A DNA stretch of 49,129 bases from JAJPXC01 sp964562375 (GCA_964562375.1 CAZLSW010000020.1:1-49129); one strand, 5' to 3'; positions 33,711 to 41,123 are shown, numbered from the stretch's first letter. Translations and numbers: made by a program. The notes: generated from the letters alone by a model not told the origin.

Positions 33711-34129
33711 TGACTACGAATCCAACTAATTTTACGAATCCCATCTTCTCAAGTTATGAAACCACGAATTAACACTAATGAACAACAATAAGTTAACTGC
33801 GATTCTAATAATATTTAAAGAGCTTACGCTCTATAATTTACACTAATGCTGATATCGTTTCATTATGGAAATTCGTGTTAATTCTTTGCGCAGCAAAGCT
33901 TAATTAATATAATCTTAATCGCTGAATTAGAGAATATTAGTGTTAATTCGTGGTTTCTTGGATAACTTGAGAAACTTGAATTACGAATCCCATTTTTTCG
34001 CAAACGAATATACGCTTACGCTTGACGAATGTCGACGAATCCATCCGGATGGCATTCATCGATATTTGTAAGGCGTAAGCGTGATTTGTCAGTATCCAAA
34101 ATTCGTTTAATTCGTAGGATTCGTAGTCA
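33711..34129. repeat. R2 element, copy 2, interrupted by an R1 element
   Basis: Left end TGACTACGAATCC and right end GGATTCGTAGTCA are perfect inverted copies; over 29 bp at each end about 25 positions match. The right half (GATGGCATTC, GGCGTAAGCG) matches the R2 copy at 23465-23588, and an inverted ATACGCTTACGC arm is present here as well. The R1 copy at 33745-33980 sits inside. Confidence 0.75.
33745..33980. repeat. R1 element, copy 2, nested in R2
   Basis: Core 33760-33955 bounded by AACCACGAATTAACACTAAT and its exact inverted copy (20 of 20). The inverted repeat extends outwards to TTCTCAAGTTAT / ATAACTTGAGAAA with a 4-nt indel. Hairpins AGAGCTTACGCTCT (33819-33832) and CTTTGC-GCA-GCAAAG (33884-33898). 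The flanks are direct repeats TTACGAATCCCAT (33732-33744 and 33981-33993), as expected of a target duplication. Confidence 0.8.
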
Positions 34130-34326
34130 ATGTGGATAAGGCTAATGATGTAGCTAAACCTATATAAAAAGCGATTTATTGAAAATTTAAGGGTAAAAAT
34201 TGCTCGCGATTGAAAAAAAGTTACGATATTTGCAGTTGCAAATTTCCCCCGCTTCCCACGGAACGAGGTAAATCACTGCGTATCAATGATTTTTTTAATT
34301 TATCAACTTTATAAACCATCACTAAA

Positions 34327-34599
34327 ATGACTAAAGCTGACATTGTCAACGAAATCGCCCGCACTACCGGCATCGAGAAAGCCAACGTGCTCGACACCAT
34401 CGAAAAATTCATGGAAGTAGTGAAGGACTCTCTTGCCAACGGCGAGAACGTTTACCTCCGCGGCTTCGGCAGCTTCATCGTGAAGACCCGCTCCGAGAAA
34501 GTTGCCCGCAACATCTCCAAGAACACCACTATCGTAATCCCCGAGCACAAAATCCCCGCTTTCAAGCCCGCTAAGGTGTTCATGGAGGACGTGAAATAA
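34327..34599 (+). CDS. HU/IHF-family DNA-binding protein
   Basis: Small nucleoid protein that bends DNA as a dimer. 90 residues, standard length: helical N-terminus MTKADIVNEIARTTGIEKANV, then the family signature LRGFGSFIVKTRSEKVARN (about 55-73) and the arm ending in KIPAFKPAKVFMEDVK with the conserved Pro at the arm tip region. A possible weak -7 element (GATATTTG near 34233) lies about 90 nt upstream. The gene heads a short run of housekeeping genes: HU, the COX24-like ribosomal protein, and rng. Confidence 0.95.
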   Translation: MTKADIVNEIARTTGIEKANVLDTIEKFMEVVKDSLANGENVYLRGFGSFIVKTRSEKVARNISKNTTIVIPEHKIPAFKPAKVFMEDVK

Positions 34600-34666
34600 G
34601 CCCAGAGCTTTAGCCAACATCCCCTCTACGAATTCACCAATTTATTAACCATAAAATTAGCGTAAA

Positions 34667-34756
34667 ATGCCCAGCGGAAAGAAAAGAAAAGGCCACAAGA
34701 TGGCTACGCACAAGCGCAAAAAACGTCTGAGAAAAAATCGTCATAAGAAGAAATAA
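34667..34756 (+). CDS. 29-aa ribosomal protein, AURKAIP1/COX24 (mS38-like) domain
   Basis: An extremely basic peptide of 29 residues beginning MPSGKKRKGHKMATHKRKKR and ending RKNRHKKK. This is the pattern of the COX24/mS38-like small-subunit ribosomal protein family found in Bacteroidota and mitochondria (identification from memory). It lies 67 nt after HU. Its size makes it easy to miss. Expected position: small ribosomal subunit, near the 3' end of 16S rRNA (family knowledge). Confidence 0.85.
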   Translation: MPSGKKRKGHKMATHKRKKRLRKNRHKKK

Positions 34757-34784
34757 TTTTCACCTTCTGTGACTAAGACCTCAG

Positions 34785-34868
34785 AAAAACGATAAAAAGA
34801 ACAAACCTTGATGGGGAGCGATTAACCGTCGTAAGTACGGCCCCATTGATGTTTGTTCTTGCGTTTTT
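34785..34868 (+). promoter_or_regulatory. Long stem-loop in the rng leader
   Basis: Three perfectly paired blocks: AAAAACG (34785-34791) with CGTTTTT (34862-34868), AAGAACAAAC (34797-34806) with GTTTGTTCTT (34851-34860), ATGGGG (34811-34816) with CCCCAT (34841-34846). It ends 56 nt before the rng start. It may terminate the HU/ribosomal-protein transcript (a T-rich 3' arm) or, by analogy with the rne leader of enterobacteria, feed back on rng. Confidence 0.75.
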
Positions 34869-34924
34869 CTCCTTCCCCTAAGCCATGGGAAAACAACCCA
34901 TGATTCCTACACATCCAAGAGAAA

Positions 34925-36547
34925 ATGAAAAGTGAACTTATTGTAGACGTCCAGCCGCGCGAGGTGTCAATCGCCTTGCTCGAGGATTCACGCCTGGTTT
35001 CACTCCAGAAAGAGGCGCGAAACATTTCCTACGCCGTGGGCGACATCTACCTGGCCAAGGTCAAGAAACTTATGCCGGGATTGAATGCCGCTTTCGTCAA
35101 CGTGGGCTACGAAAAGGACGCTTTCCTCCACTACTTGGATCTTGGCTCTCAATTCGCCTCCTACGAGAAATTCGTCAACGCCCTGCTCGAGGACAAAAAG
35201 AAACTCCCCTCGGTGCAACGCATGAAACTCCTGCCCGACATCGACAAGCACGGAGCAATCTCCGACGTGCTCCATCCCGGACAAGAGCTTATGGTGCAGA
35301 TCGTTAAAGAGCCCATATCGTCAAAAGGGCCCCGATTGACCACCGAAATTTCGTTCACCGGACGATACATGGTGCTTATCCCCTTCAGCGACAAGATTTC
35401 TGTGTCGCAAAAGATACGCACCACCGAGGAAAAATTACGCCTACGCCAGCTCATCGAGAGCATCAAGCCCAAAAACTTCGGCGTCATTATACGCACGTCG
35501 GCCGAGGGCAAACGCGTGGCCGAACTCAACCACGAGCTCAAAACCCTGCTCAAATGCTGGGAGGACACAATCGAGAAGGCGCAAAAAGTAACCGCTCCCG
35601 CGCTCATCTTTGAGGAAGAAAGCCGCATCGTAAGCGTGCTTCGCGACCTGTTCAGCCCCTCGTTCGAAAGCATCTACGTCAACGACAAGGAAGTGATGGC
35701 GCAGATCTCCAAGTACGTCGACCTTATCGCTCCCGAGCGCCACGACATCGTGAAATATTACGGCGACGACACACCGATCTTCGACCACTTCAACATCACG
35801 AAGCAAATCAAATCGTCGTTCGGCAAGACAGTCTCCTTCAAATCAGGCGCTTACATTATCATCGAGCACACCGAGGCGTTGCATGTGATCGACGTCAACT
35901 CGGGCAACCGCTCGAAAGCCGCCAACGACCAGGAGAGCAACGCCCTGGAGGTGAACCTGCGCGCCGCCGACGAAATCGCACGCCAGCTACGCCTGCGCGA
36001 CATGGGAGGCATCATCGTCATCGACTTCATCGACATGGGCACACAGGAACATCGCCAGCGTCTCTACGACCACATGCGCGAGGTGATGGCCACCGACCGA
36101 GCACGTCACAACATACTGCCCCTGAGCAAGTTCGGGCTGATGCAGATCACCCGTCAACGCGTGCGCCCGGCCCTGGATATCGAGACGTCGGAAGCCTGCC
36201 CCTCCTGCTTCGGAAAAGGTCGCGTGCAGCCCTCGCTGCTGTTCACCGACACCTTGCGCGAGAAGATCGAATACTTGGTCAACGACCTGAAAATGAAAGG
36301 TTTCACGATGTATGTCCACCCGTTTGTCGACGCGTTCCTCAAGAAAGGCCTGATTTCGCCTTACCGTCGCTGGAAATTGGACATCGGAGGCTCATTCAAG
36401 GTGTTGCCCGACCAGTCGCTGGCCTACCTGCAGTATCGTGTCATCGACAAGGACAAAAACGAAATCGACCTCAAGGAGGAAAAAGACCTCGGCTCCTCGT
36501 CGACCAAAACCAAAACCAAAGCCAAGAACCGCAACAAAGAGGAATAG
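34925..36547 (+). CDS. rng: Ribonuclease G (RNase E/G family)
   Basis: Endoribonuclease for RNA processing and decay. 540 residues, close to RNase G size. An N-terminal S1-like segment (residues about 36-120: VGDIYLAKVKKLMPGLNAAFVNVGYEKDAFLHYLDLG) is followed by the catalytic DNase-I-like domain with the metal-binding Asp residues in HVIDVNSGNRS and IVIDFIDMG. The zinc-link CPSCFGKG (two Cys) that bridges the dimer is present near residue 422. The Lys-rich tail KTKTKAKNRNKEE replaces the degradosome scaffold of RNase E. The ATG at 34925 follows a long leader hairpin. Confidence 0.95.
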   Translation: MKSELIVDVQPREVSIALLEDSRLVSLQKEARNISYAVGDIYLAKVKKLMPGLNAAFVNVGYEKDAFLHYLDLGSQFASYEKFVNALLEDKKKLPSVQRMKLLPDIDKHGAISDVLHPGQELMVQIVKEPISSKGPRLTTEISFTGRYMVLIPFSDKISVSQKIRTTEEKLRLRQLIESIKPKNFGVIIRTSAEGKRVAELNHELKTLLKCWEDTIEKAQKVTAPALIFEEESRIVSVLRDLFSPSFESIYVNDKEVMAQISKYVDLIAPERHDIVKYYGDDTPIFDHFNITKQIKSSFGKTVSFKSGAYIIIEHTEALHVIDVNSGNRSKAANDQESNALEVNLRAADEIARQLRLRDMGGIIVIDFIDMGTQEHRQRLYDHMREVMATDRARHNILPLSKFGLMQITRQRVRPALDIETSEACPSCFGKGRVQPSLLFTDTLREKIEYLVNDLKMKGFTMYVHPFVDAFLKKGLISPYRRWKLDIGGSFKVLPDQSLAYLQYRVIDKDKNEIDLKEEKDLGSSSTKTKTKAKNRNKEE

Positions 36548-36571
36548 CATCCTATCCCCTTAACCCCCTAT

Positions 36572-36611
36572 AAATCAGGCGGCCGCCCCATCCGGAGCGG
36601 CCGCCTGATTT
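36572..36611 (+). terminator. Terminator-like hairpin after rng
   Basis: Perfect 15-bp stem AAATCAGGCGGCCGC (36572-36586) with its inverted copy (36597-36611), 10-nt loop. Only TTT at the base, no long T-run. Confidence 0.75.
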
Positions 36612-36614
36612 AGC

Positions 36615-36641
36615 AAAAAGGGACGCTCCCGCCAGCGTCCC
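36615..36641 (-). terminator. Intrinsic terminator of the candidate RNA
   Basis: On the minus strand GGGACGCT, loop GGCGGG, AGCGTCCC (8 bp), then TTTTT. A plus-strand reading has no T-run. Confidence 0.85.
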
Positions 36642-36864
36642 CAGGCAAAGGTTATCTTACCCTTTTGGTTTCAACCCAAACTCGGACATGTTAACACCTC
36701 CTTTCCGGCTCGCCCGAAGAGCCATTGGTTAATCGGGCATTAAAGCGCGCTGGCACGCGCAAAACAGCCCGGCGTGCGGGCGTCGGGCTGCTTGTTCCAT
36801 TCGGAAGAGGTATTGGTGGATGCCAGTCCACCAGAAAGGGGGTCTATTAATGACCGAAATTGCT
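36615..36864 (-). ncRNA. Candidate structured non-coding RNA, ~250 nt
   Basis: Minus-strand unit with promoter (36869-36900) and an intrinsic terminator (36615-36641). From 5' to 3': stem TGGTGGA/TCCACCA with loop CTGGCA (36833-36814); TTCC/GGAA hairpin (36806-36795); CAGCCCG/CGGGCTG stem (36790-36765); GCGCG/CGCGC stem with loop TGCCAG (36760-36745); GGCTC/GAGCC stem (36723-36707) whose loop TCGGGC can pair with upstream GCCCGA (36738-36733). The loops CTGGCA and TGCCAG are exact complements, so a kissing contact is possible. Then AAAGGAGGTG and, 7 nt after AGGAGG, an ATG (36690-36688) opening a 10-codon frame MSEFGLKPKG. It is not recognisable as tmRNA, RNase P, SRP or 6S RNA. Family unknown to me; it may be a known Bacteroidales motif. 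Confidence 0.6.
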
Positions 36865-36868
36865 TCTG

Positions 36869-36900
36869 CAAAGATAACGCTTTTATTGAGATAAAAGCAA
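36869..36900 (-). promoter_or_regulatory. Promoter of the candidate RNA
   Basis: On the minus strand TTG (36900-36898), 21-nt spacer, TATCTTTG (36876-36869). Predicted start near 36864. The spacer holds the perfect inverted repeat GCTTTTAT-CTCA-ATAAAAGC (36898-36879). Confidence 0.6.
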
Positions 36901-36906
36901 GAAGGG

Positions 36907-36928
36907 GAGCAATAATTTGCTCTTTTTT
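36907..36928 (+). terminator. Intrinsic terminator, plus strand
   Basis: GAGCAA-TAAT-TTGCTC followed by TTTTTT. Stops plus-strand transcription from the rng side just before convergent mrp. Confidence 0.75.
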
Positions 36929-36932
36929 AACA

Positions 36933-38039
36933 TTAGTGGTGCATGGCGACGGGGGAGGTGGGGGGAAGGGAAGCGTTGCGCTTGTCGACGGCGTCGATCA
37001 CCTCGTGGGCAAGGTGCATGAAGGCGTGGCCGGTGATGGAATCCTCGGTGGCGATGGGGCGCCCGGCGTCACCGTGCTCGCAAATGGATCCCACGATGGG
37101 AATCTGCGCCAACAGCTTGACACCCAATTCTTCAGCCACTTTCACGGCTCCCTCCCGGCCGAAGATATAATAGCGCTCGTCGGGGTGCTTCTCGGGCGTA
37201 AAGTAGGCCATGTTCTCCACCAGCCCTAGGATGGGCACGTTCACCTTGTCGCCCAGGAACATGGCGATGCCCTTGCGCGCGTCGGCCAAAGCCACCTCTT
37301 GAGGAGTGCTCACGATGATAACTCCCGTGATGCCAAGAGTTTGGACCAGCGTCAGGTGGATGTCGCTTGTGCCTGGAGGCATGTCGATGAGGAAGTAGTC
37401 GAGGTCGCCCCAATCTACGTCGCCGATGAGTTGCTTAAGAGCAGTCGAGGCCATGGATCCGCGCCAAAGCACGGGTTTGTCCTTGTCGACCAAGAAGCCG
37501 ATTGACAGCAATTTAACGCCGTAACGCTCCAGGGGAATGATCAAATCGCGACCGTCGACATTGTGCATGTAGAGCGTTTCGTCCTCCACGCCAAACATTT
37601 TGGGTACCGACGGGCCGAATATATCGGCGTCGAGCAACCCCACTTTGTATCCCTCGCGGGCCAGTGCCACGGCGAGGTTGGAGGCCACGGTGGATTTACC
37701 CACGCCCCCTTTGCCCGATGATATGCCGATGATGTTTTTGACCCCGGGGAGGAGTTTGGCCGGGGGCGGGGGCAATTGTTGCTTGGATTTCACGTTGACG
37801 GTAACCTCGACGTCTTTGCCGCAGTCGCGATGAATAGCTGCCTCGGCCGACTTGACCAGCGACTTGATGAACGGGTCGGTGGGACGGTCGAAAATCAGCG
37901 AGAACGACACATGGCGGCCGTCGATGCGTATATCATCCTCCACCATTCCCAGATCGACGATGTTTTGGCCGTTGCCGGGGTAGCGTACCGTGCGCAGGGC
38001 GTCGAGTATTTTTGCGGGATATAAGGGATCTTGAGACAT
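36933..38039 (-). CDS. mrp: Mrp/ApbC-type P-loop ATPase, Fe-S cluster carrier
   Basis: 368 residues. N-terminal MIP18/DUF59 domain (about 1-95, starting with ILDALRTVRYPGNGQNIVDLGMV), then the Mrp/NBP35 ATPase domain with the deviant Walker A SSGKGGVGKST (about 105-115) and FLIDMPPGTSD. Family members scaffold or transfer iron-sulfur clusters. The CxxC pair in the C-terminal part of many homologues is missing here; the corresponding segment reads ENMAYFTPEKHPDERYYIFG, as in many Bacteroidota Mrps. The ATG at 38039 is chosen over 38066. It follows trmB by 63 nt. Confidence 0.92.
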   Translation of the reverse strand: MSQDPLYPAKILDALRTVRYPGNGQNIVDLGMVEDDIRIDGRHVSFSLIFDRPTDPFIKSLVKSAEAAIHRDCGKDVEVTVNVKSKQQLPPPPAKLLPGVKNIIGISSGKGGVGKSTVASNLAVALAREGYKVGLLDADIFGPSVPKMFGVEDETLYMHNVDGRDLIIPLERYGVKLLSIGFLVDKDKPVLWRGSMASTALKQLIGDVDWGDLDYFLIDMPPGTSDIHLTLVQTLGITGVIIVSTPQEVALADARKGIAMFLGDKVNVPILGLVENMAYFTPEKHPDERYYIFGREGAVKVAEELGVKLLAQIPIVGSICEHGDAGRPIATEDSITGHAFMHLAHEVIDAVDKRNASLPPTSPVAMHH

Positions 38040-38102
38040 AATTTTATGATTTTTAATCGAATACACGAATAGACGAGTGCACGATGAACGAGTTATACGG
38101 GT

Positions 38103-38876
38103 TTACAGGCCCATCTGGAGCTGGCCGCGGGAGAAACTGCGGTAGGTATCAGGCTCGATTTCGATGTCGGGCTCTTGGAGAGGGCCTTCGGGGGGAAGGA
38201 GCCAGCGTAAGTACTTGATTGTCAAGCCGCGGTCGAGCCATTGCTGTTCGTAATACGTTTTGATTTTGCGTAGGGCGTCGAGCTGTGCCACCGGGGGCGT
38301 GGCGCTGTCAGTCTGGGAATAAAGATCATCGGTATCAGCCTCCAGGGGAAGGCGGTTCTCGGCTACCATCGCGCGGGTGTAGGTGTAGAGGAAGGGGGAG
38401 TCGGTCTTGAGGTTGATTGCCCCGTTGGGAGCCAACACCTTGCGATATAGCTCCATAAATCGGGTGCCGGTGAGGCGTTTCCTTGCCTTCTTCATCTGTG
38501 GGTCGGGGAAAGTGATCCATATCTCGTTGACCTCGCCGGGGGCGAAGAAGTGGTCGAGAAGCTCGATGTCGGTGCGCAGGAAAGCGGCGTTGCCAAGGCC
38601 CTCTTGAGTGGCTTGCTTGGCGCCGGTCCACATGCGGGCGCCCTTGATGTCAATGCCTATATAGTTGCGGTCGGGGAAGCGACGAGCAAGGCCCACGGTG
38701 TATTCCCCCTTGCCGCAACCCAGCTCGAGTATAATCGGGTTGTCGTTATGGAACACGTCTTGGCGCCAGCGCCCCTTCAGCGGGCAACCCTCGCGCTGCA
38801 GCACCCCAAAAGGATACTGGTAGACGCATTCCATCGCGTCCATCTCGCTAAACTTTTTCAGCTTATTTTTTCCCAT
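38103..38876 (-). CDS. trmB: tRNA (guanine-46-N7)-methyltransferase TrmB
   Basis: SAM-dependent methylation of G46 in the tRNA variable loop. 257 residues: SAM motif ILELGCGKGEYTV (about 49-61), IGIDIKGARMW, and the family signature EIWITFPDPQMKKARKRLT (about 117-135). Probably cotranscribed with mrp. Upstream are the R5 decamer repeats, which leave little room for a promoter. Confidence 0.95.
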   Translation of the reverse strand: MGKNKLKKFSEMDAMECVYQYPFGVLQREGCPLKGRWRQDVFHNDNPIILELGCGKGEYTVGLARRFPDRNYIGIDIKGARMWTGAKQATQEGLGNAAFLRTDIELLDHFFAPGEVNEIWITFPDPQMKKARKRLTGTRFMELYRKVLAPNGAINLKTDSPFLYTYTRAMVAENRLPLEADTDDLYSQTDSATPPVAQLDALRKIKTYYEQQWLDRGLTIKYLRWLLPPEGPLQEPDIEIEPDTYRSFSRGQLQMGL

Positions 38877-38879
38877 CGG

Positions 38880-38976
38880 TTTTCGATTTCTTTCGATTTC
38901 TTTCGATGTCTATCGATTTCAGTCGACTTAAATCGAGCGAAATCAATAAAAATCGACCGAAATCGACACATTAATC
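38880..38976. repeat. R5 repeat: 10-bp phased TCGA units
   Basis: About ten consecutive decamers of the type TTTCGATTTC, changing halfway to AATCGAGCGA, nearly all with TCGA at the same place in the 10-bp frame. The sequence is roughly symmetric about its centre, so each half is an inverted relative of the other. Similar units occur in mtaB and near 4657-4683. Confidence 0.8.
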
Positions 38977-40108
38977 ACAGTGGCTTACGCCAGGCCCTTC
39001 TTCTTCTGTGTTGCCTCCGCTCGAAGTATTGCCACTGGGCCTGGACGTTGTGGTTGTCCTCCAGCTCGAGGTTGGTTTCGGCCCATTTATAGCCGTTGCT
39101 GATGTACATGGGCAGCAGGTCGGCGAAGAGCAGTGCGTTGACTCCCTTGCTCTGGTACTCGGGCTTGACGGCCACCAGCATCAAGTCGACCGTGTCGACC
39201 TTGCCGCGGAACGCCTTGAGCAGATGCCACCAGCCGCCGGGGAAGATTTTGCCGCGGCCTTTTTGCAACGCCCTCGAGAAAGATGGCATGGAGATTCCCA
39301 CTCCCACGAGCTCGTCGTTCTCGTCGACGATAATCGAGATATGGTCGAGACGGATAATCGACAGATACTCATCCACATAGTAGTCGATCTGCTTGGGTGT
39401 CAACGGGCAGTAACCGTAAAGACCGTCGTAAGCGGCGTTGATTACCTGGAACACGGCTTGGCCGTAATCGGCCTTGATTTTCTTGCGCGAGGTGTACTTG
39501 AGCACGCGCAGGTTGTATTTCTTGGACACGATGTCGGCGATGCGCAGGTATTTTTCGGGCACGCGGTCGGGCACAGTCATTTTGAACTCGATCCAGTCGG
39601 TGTCCTTCTGGAAGCCCAAGCGCTCCATGTGGCGTGGGTAATAGTCGTGGTTGTAGATGGTGGCGATGGTGCCGAGCTCGTGGAAACCCTCGATGAGCAT
39701 TCCCTCGTGATCCATGTCGGTGAAGCCCATTGGGCCGACGATGGAGGTCATGCCCCGGGCTTTTCCCCAGTCGGTTGCGGCCTGGAAAAGGGCGTCGACC
39801 ACCTCCGGGTCGTCGATGGTTTCAAAGTTGGAGAAGCGCAAGTCGAGCGCGCCGCTACGCTTGTTGTAGGTGTGGTTGATTATGGCCATTATAGTGCCGG
39901 CGGGCTTGCCGTCCTTGTAGGCCATGAACGGTTGCGCGTCGCAGAAATCGAATGCCGGGTTGTGGTCGGCGTTGAGCGTGTGCAACTCGTCGATTACCAA
40001 CGGTGGCACGTAGTAATCGTTGTCCTTGTACAGGTCGATGCCGAATTTAATGAACTTCTTCAGTTCGCTTTTATTTCTGTTGTTGATGGCTTTGATCTCG
40101 ATTGCCAT
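38975..40108 (-). CDS. GNAT-like acyltransferase family protein
   Basis: 377 residues beginning MAIEIKAINNRNKSELKKFI. It resembles a conserved Bacteroidota family of about 380 residues with an acyl-CoA N-acyltransferase fold, with VGPMGFTDMDHEGMLIEGF and IYNHDYYPRHMERLGFQKDTDWIEF as landmarks and a second half LMLVAVKPEYQSKGVNALLF (AcCoA-binding-like QxxG). Substrate unknown. The frame continues open upstream to 40465 but that part is out-of-frame sequence over the kinase-like gene; the ATG at 40108 fits the family. It follows the pseudokinase gene by 55 nt, so an operon is likely. Its C-terminus is unusually basic (RRQHRRRRAWRK). Confidence 0.85.
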   Translation of the reverse strand: MAIEIKAINNRNKSELKKFIKFGIDLYKDNDYYVPPLVIDELHTLNADHNPAFDFCDAQPFMAYKDGKPAGTIMAIINHTYNKRSGALDLRFSNFETIDDPEVVDALFQAATDWGKARGMTSIVGPMGFTDMDHEGMLIEGFHELGTIATIYNHDYYPRHMERLGFQKDTDWIEFKMTVPDRVPEKYLRIADIVSKKYNLRVLKYTSRKKIKADYGQAVFQVINAAYDGLYGYCPLTPKQIDYYVDEYLSIIRLDHISIIVDENDELVGVGISMPSFSRALQKGRGKIFPGGWWHLLKAFRGKVDTVDLMLVAVKPEYQSKGVNALLFADLLPMYISNGYKWAETNLELEDNHNVQAQWQYFERRQHRRRRAWRKPL

Positions 40109-40163
40109 GGGGTAATGGGGATTAGAGTCGGGATAATTGAAACGTGGTGAGGGGGCGATAGGT

Positions 40164-40904
40164 TCACCGCAGGAGGGGATGGGCGTTGAGCCAAGCCAAC
40201 AGGACCACCATAACGGCCAAAAACGCGATAATGAGGATGTAAAGCGTGTTGGGTGAGCGGTTGGCCAGGGCCAGCTTGAGCGACTGGATGTCGGTGTAGC
40301 GCTTGTGAGGGTCGGGGTTGAGACACCGCTCGGCCACTTTGCGCAGGTGAGGATGTTTTTGGGGCAGTGCGTCGAGCGTGGCTTGTAACACCTTGCCGTA
40401 CTGGTAGATATCCTCCGAGGCGTCGGCCGGGGTGAGATGGGCGCGCTGGTCAAAGCCCACGTCAATCACCTTCAAGTTGTGGATGTTTTCGGTGAAAATC
40501 ACAGTCTCGGGACGGATTGGGTGGTGGACGATATGGTTGGCCTGGATATACTCCAGGGCCTCGACGAGTCCCGTGGTGATTTTGTGGAGGATATCCTCGT
40601 CGACCTTTCCGTCGGCGATGAGTTTGGCCAGCGAGTCGCCGTAAACGTCGTCGGTGATGATGCTCAAGCCCACGCCGGGCACGTCCTCCAAGTCGTTGAT
40701 CATCACGATGTTGGGATGGGCCAAGTTGTAACGCACGTCAAACTCCTTCTCGATCATGGCCTGTGCCTCGGGATTGTCCTTTAGCTCGGGGCGCAACGTC
40801 TTGAGCATCACCCACTTGCCGTGCTTTTTGGCGGTATATACATGGTAGAACTCCTCGTCCCATTGGGGCAAGTGCTCAATTTCGGTCCATTTTTCGTCGC
40901 TCAC
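40164..40904 (-). CDS. Membrane-anchored predicted pseudokinase
   Basis: 246 residues resembling Ser/Thr protein kinases with a C-terminal membrane helix (about 220-240, LYILIIAFLAVMVVLLAWL). The ATP-binding lysine (Lys35 in WVMLKTLRP), a candidate helix-C glutamate (MIEKEFD) and the DFG-like Asp148 (VIDVG) are present. The catalytic loop reads HHPIRPET (127-134) where HRDLKPEN is expected: the catalytic Asp is Pro129, Lys is Arg131 and Asn is Thr134. A glycine-rich loop is not evident. Phosphotransfer is therefore unlikely; it may act as a scaffold or ligand sensor. The GTG at 40904 is chosen because a good promoter lies 24 nt before it; the frame from 41081 runs through R3 repeats. Confidence 0.8.
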   Translation of the reverse strand: MSDEKWTEIEHLPQWDEEFYHVYTAKKHGKWVMLKTLRPELKDNPEAQAMIEKEFDVRYNLAHPNIVMINDLEDVPGVGLSIITDDVYGDSLAKLIADGKVDEDILHKITTGLVEALEYIQANHIVHHPIRPETVIFTENIHNLKVIDVGFDQRAHLTPADASEDIYQYGKVLQATLDALPQKHPHLRKVAERCLNPDPHKRYTDIQSLKLALANRSPNTLYILIIAFLAVMVVLLAWLNAHPLLR

Positions 40905-40927
40905 TGTGCTTGTTGTACTTCTTACCG

Positions 40928-40958
40928 CGAATATAGCAAAAATCCGCGACCACGCAAA
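40928..40958 (-). promoter_or_regulatory. Promoter of the pseudokinase-GNAT operon
   Basis: Minus strand TTTG (40958-40955), 19-nt spacer, TATATTCG (40935-40928). Predicted start near 40923, 19 nt before the GTG. Confidence 0.65.
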
Positions 40959-40962
40959 ATAG

Positions 40963-40992
40963 ACAGGATGTCGAGCCGTGTCGGCTCGACAG
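40963..40992. repeat. R3 palindrome, single unit
   Basis: ACAGGATGTCGAGCCG and its inverted arm CGGCTCGACAG around a TGT loop. Confidence 0.7.
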
Positions 40993-40993
40993 A

Positions 40994-41020
40994 AATAAAA
41001 CCCCGCGGCGAACCGCGGGG
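40994..41020 (-). terminator. Terminator of the 41124-42800 gene
   Basis: On the minus strand CCCCGCGG-TTCG-CCGCGGGG (41020-41001), a perfect 8-bp stem with a UUCG-type loop, then TTTTATTT. It ends the transcript of the secreted protein gene. Confidence 0.8.
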
Positions 41021-41033
41021 CACAGTGGCTTGT

Positions 41034-41120
41034 TAGGCAGGAGGTCGGGCCGTGTCGGCCCGACTCTTGTCCCGCCGACACGGCGGGACTTCCTGCCTAA
41101 CCAGGCGGGACTTCCTACTT
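41034..41120. repeat. R3 palindromes, paired units
   Basis: Begins TTAGGCAGGAGGTCGGGCCG and contains the GGGCC palindrome, the CCGCC palindrome and a partial third unit ending CTTCCTACTT. It lies just after the stop of the 41124-42800 gene. Confidence 0.8.
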
Positions 41121-41123
41121 GGC

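Noticed and set aside
36615..36900. tmRNA, RNase P RNA, SRP RNA or a classical riboswitch
   Set aside because: No tRNA-like ends or ANDENYALAA-like tag, no GAGGAAAGUC core, no SRP tetraloop domain that fits, and no downstream gene for a riboswitch to control.
39008..40150. A 380-residue plus-strand frame over the GNAT gene
   Set aside because: Antisense shadow, no signal or domain pattern, and no promoter.
38975..40465. A 496-residue form of the GNAT protein
   Set aside because: The part above 40108 lies over the pseudokinase gene in another frame, is rich in Pro, Ser and Trp and matches no family.
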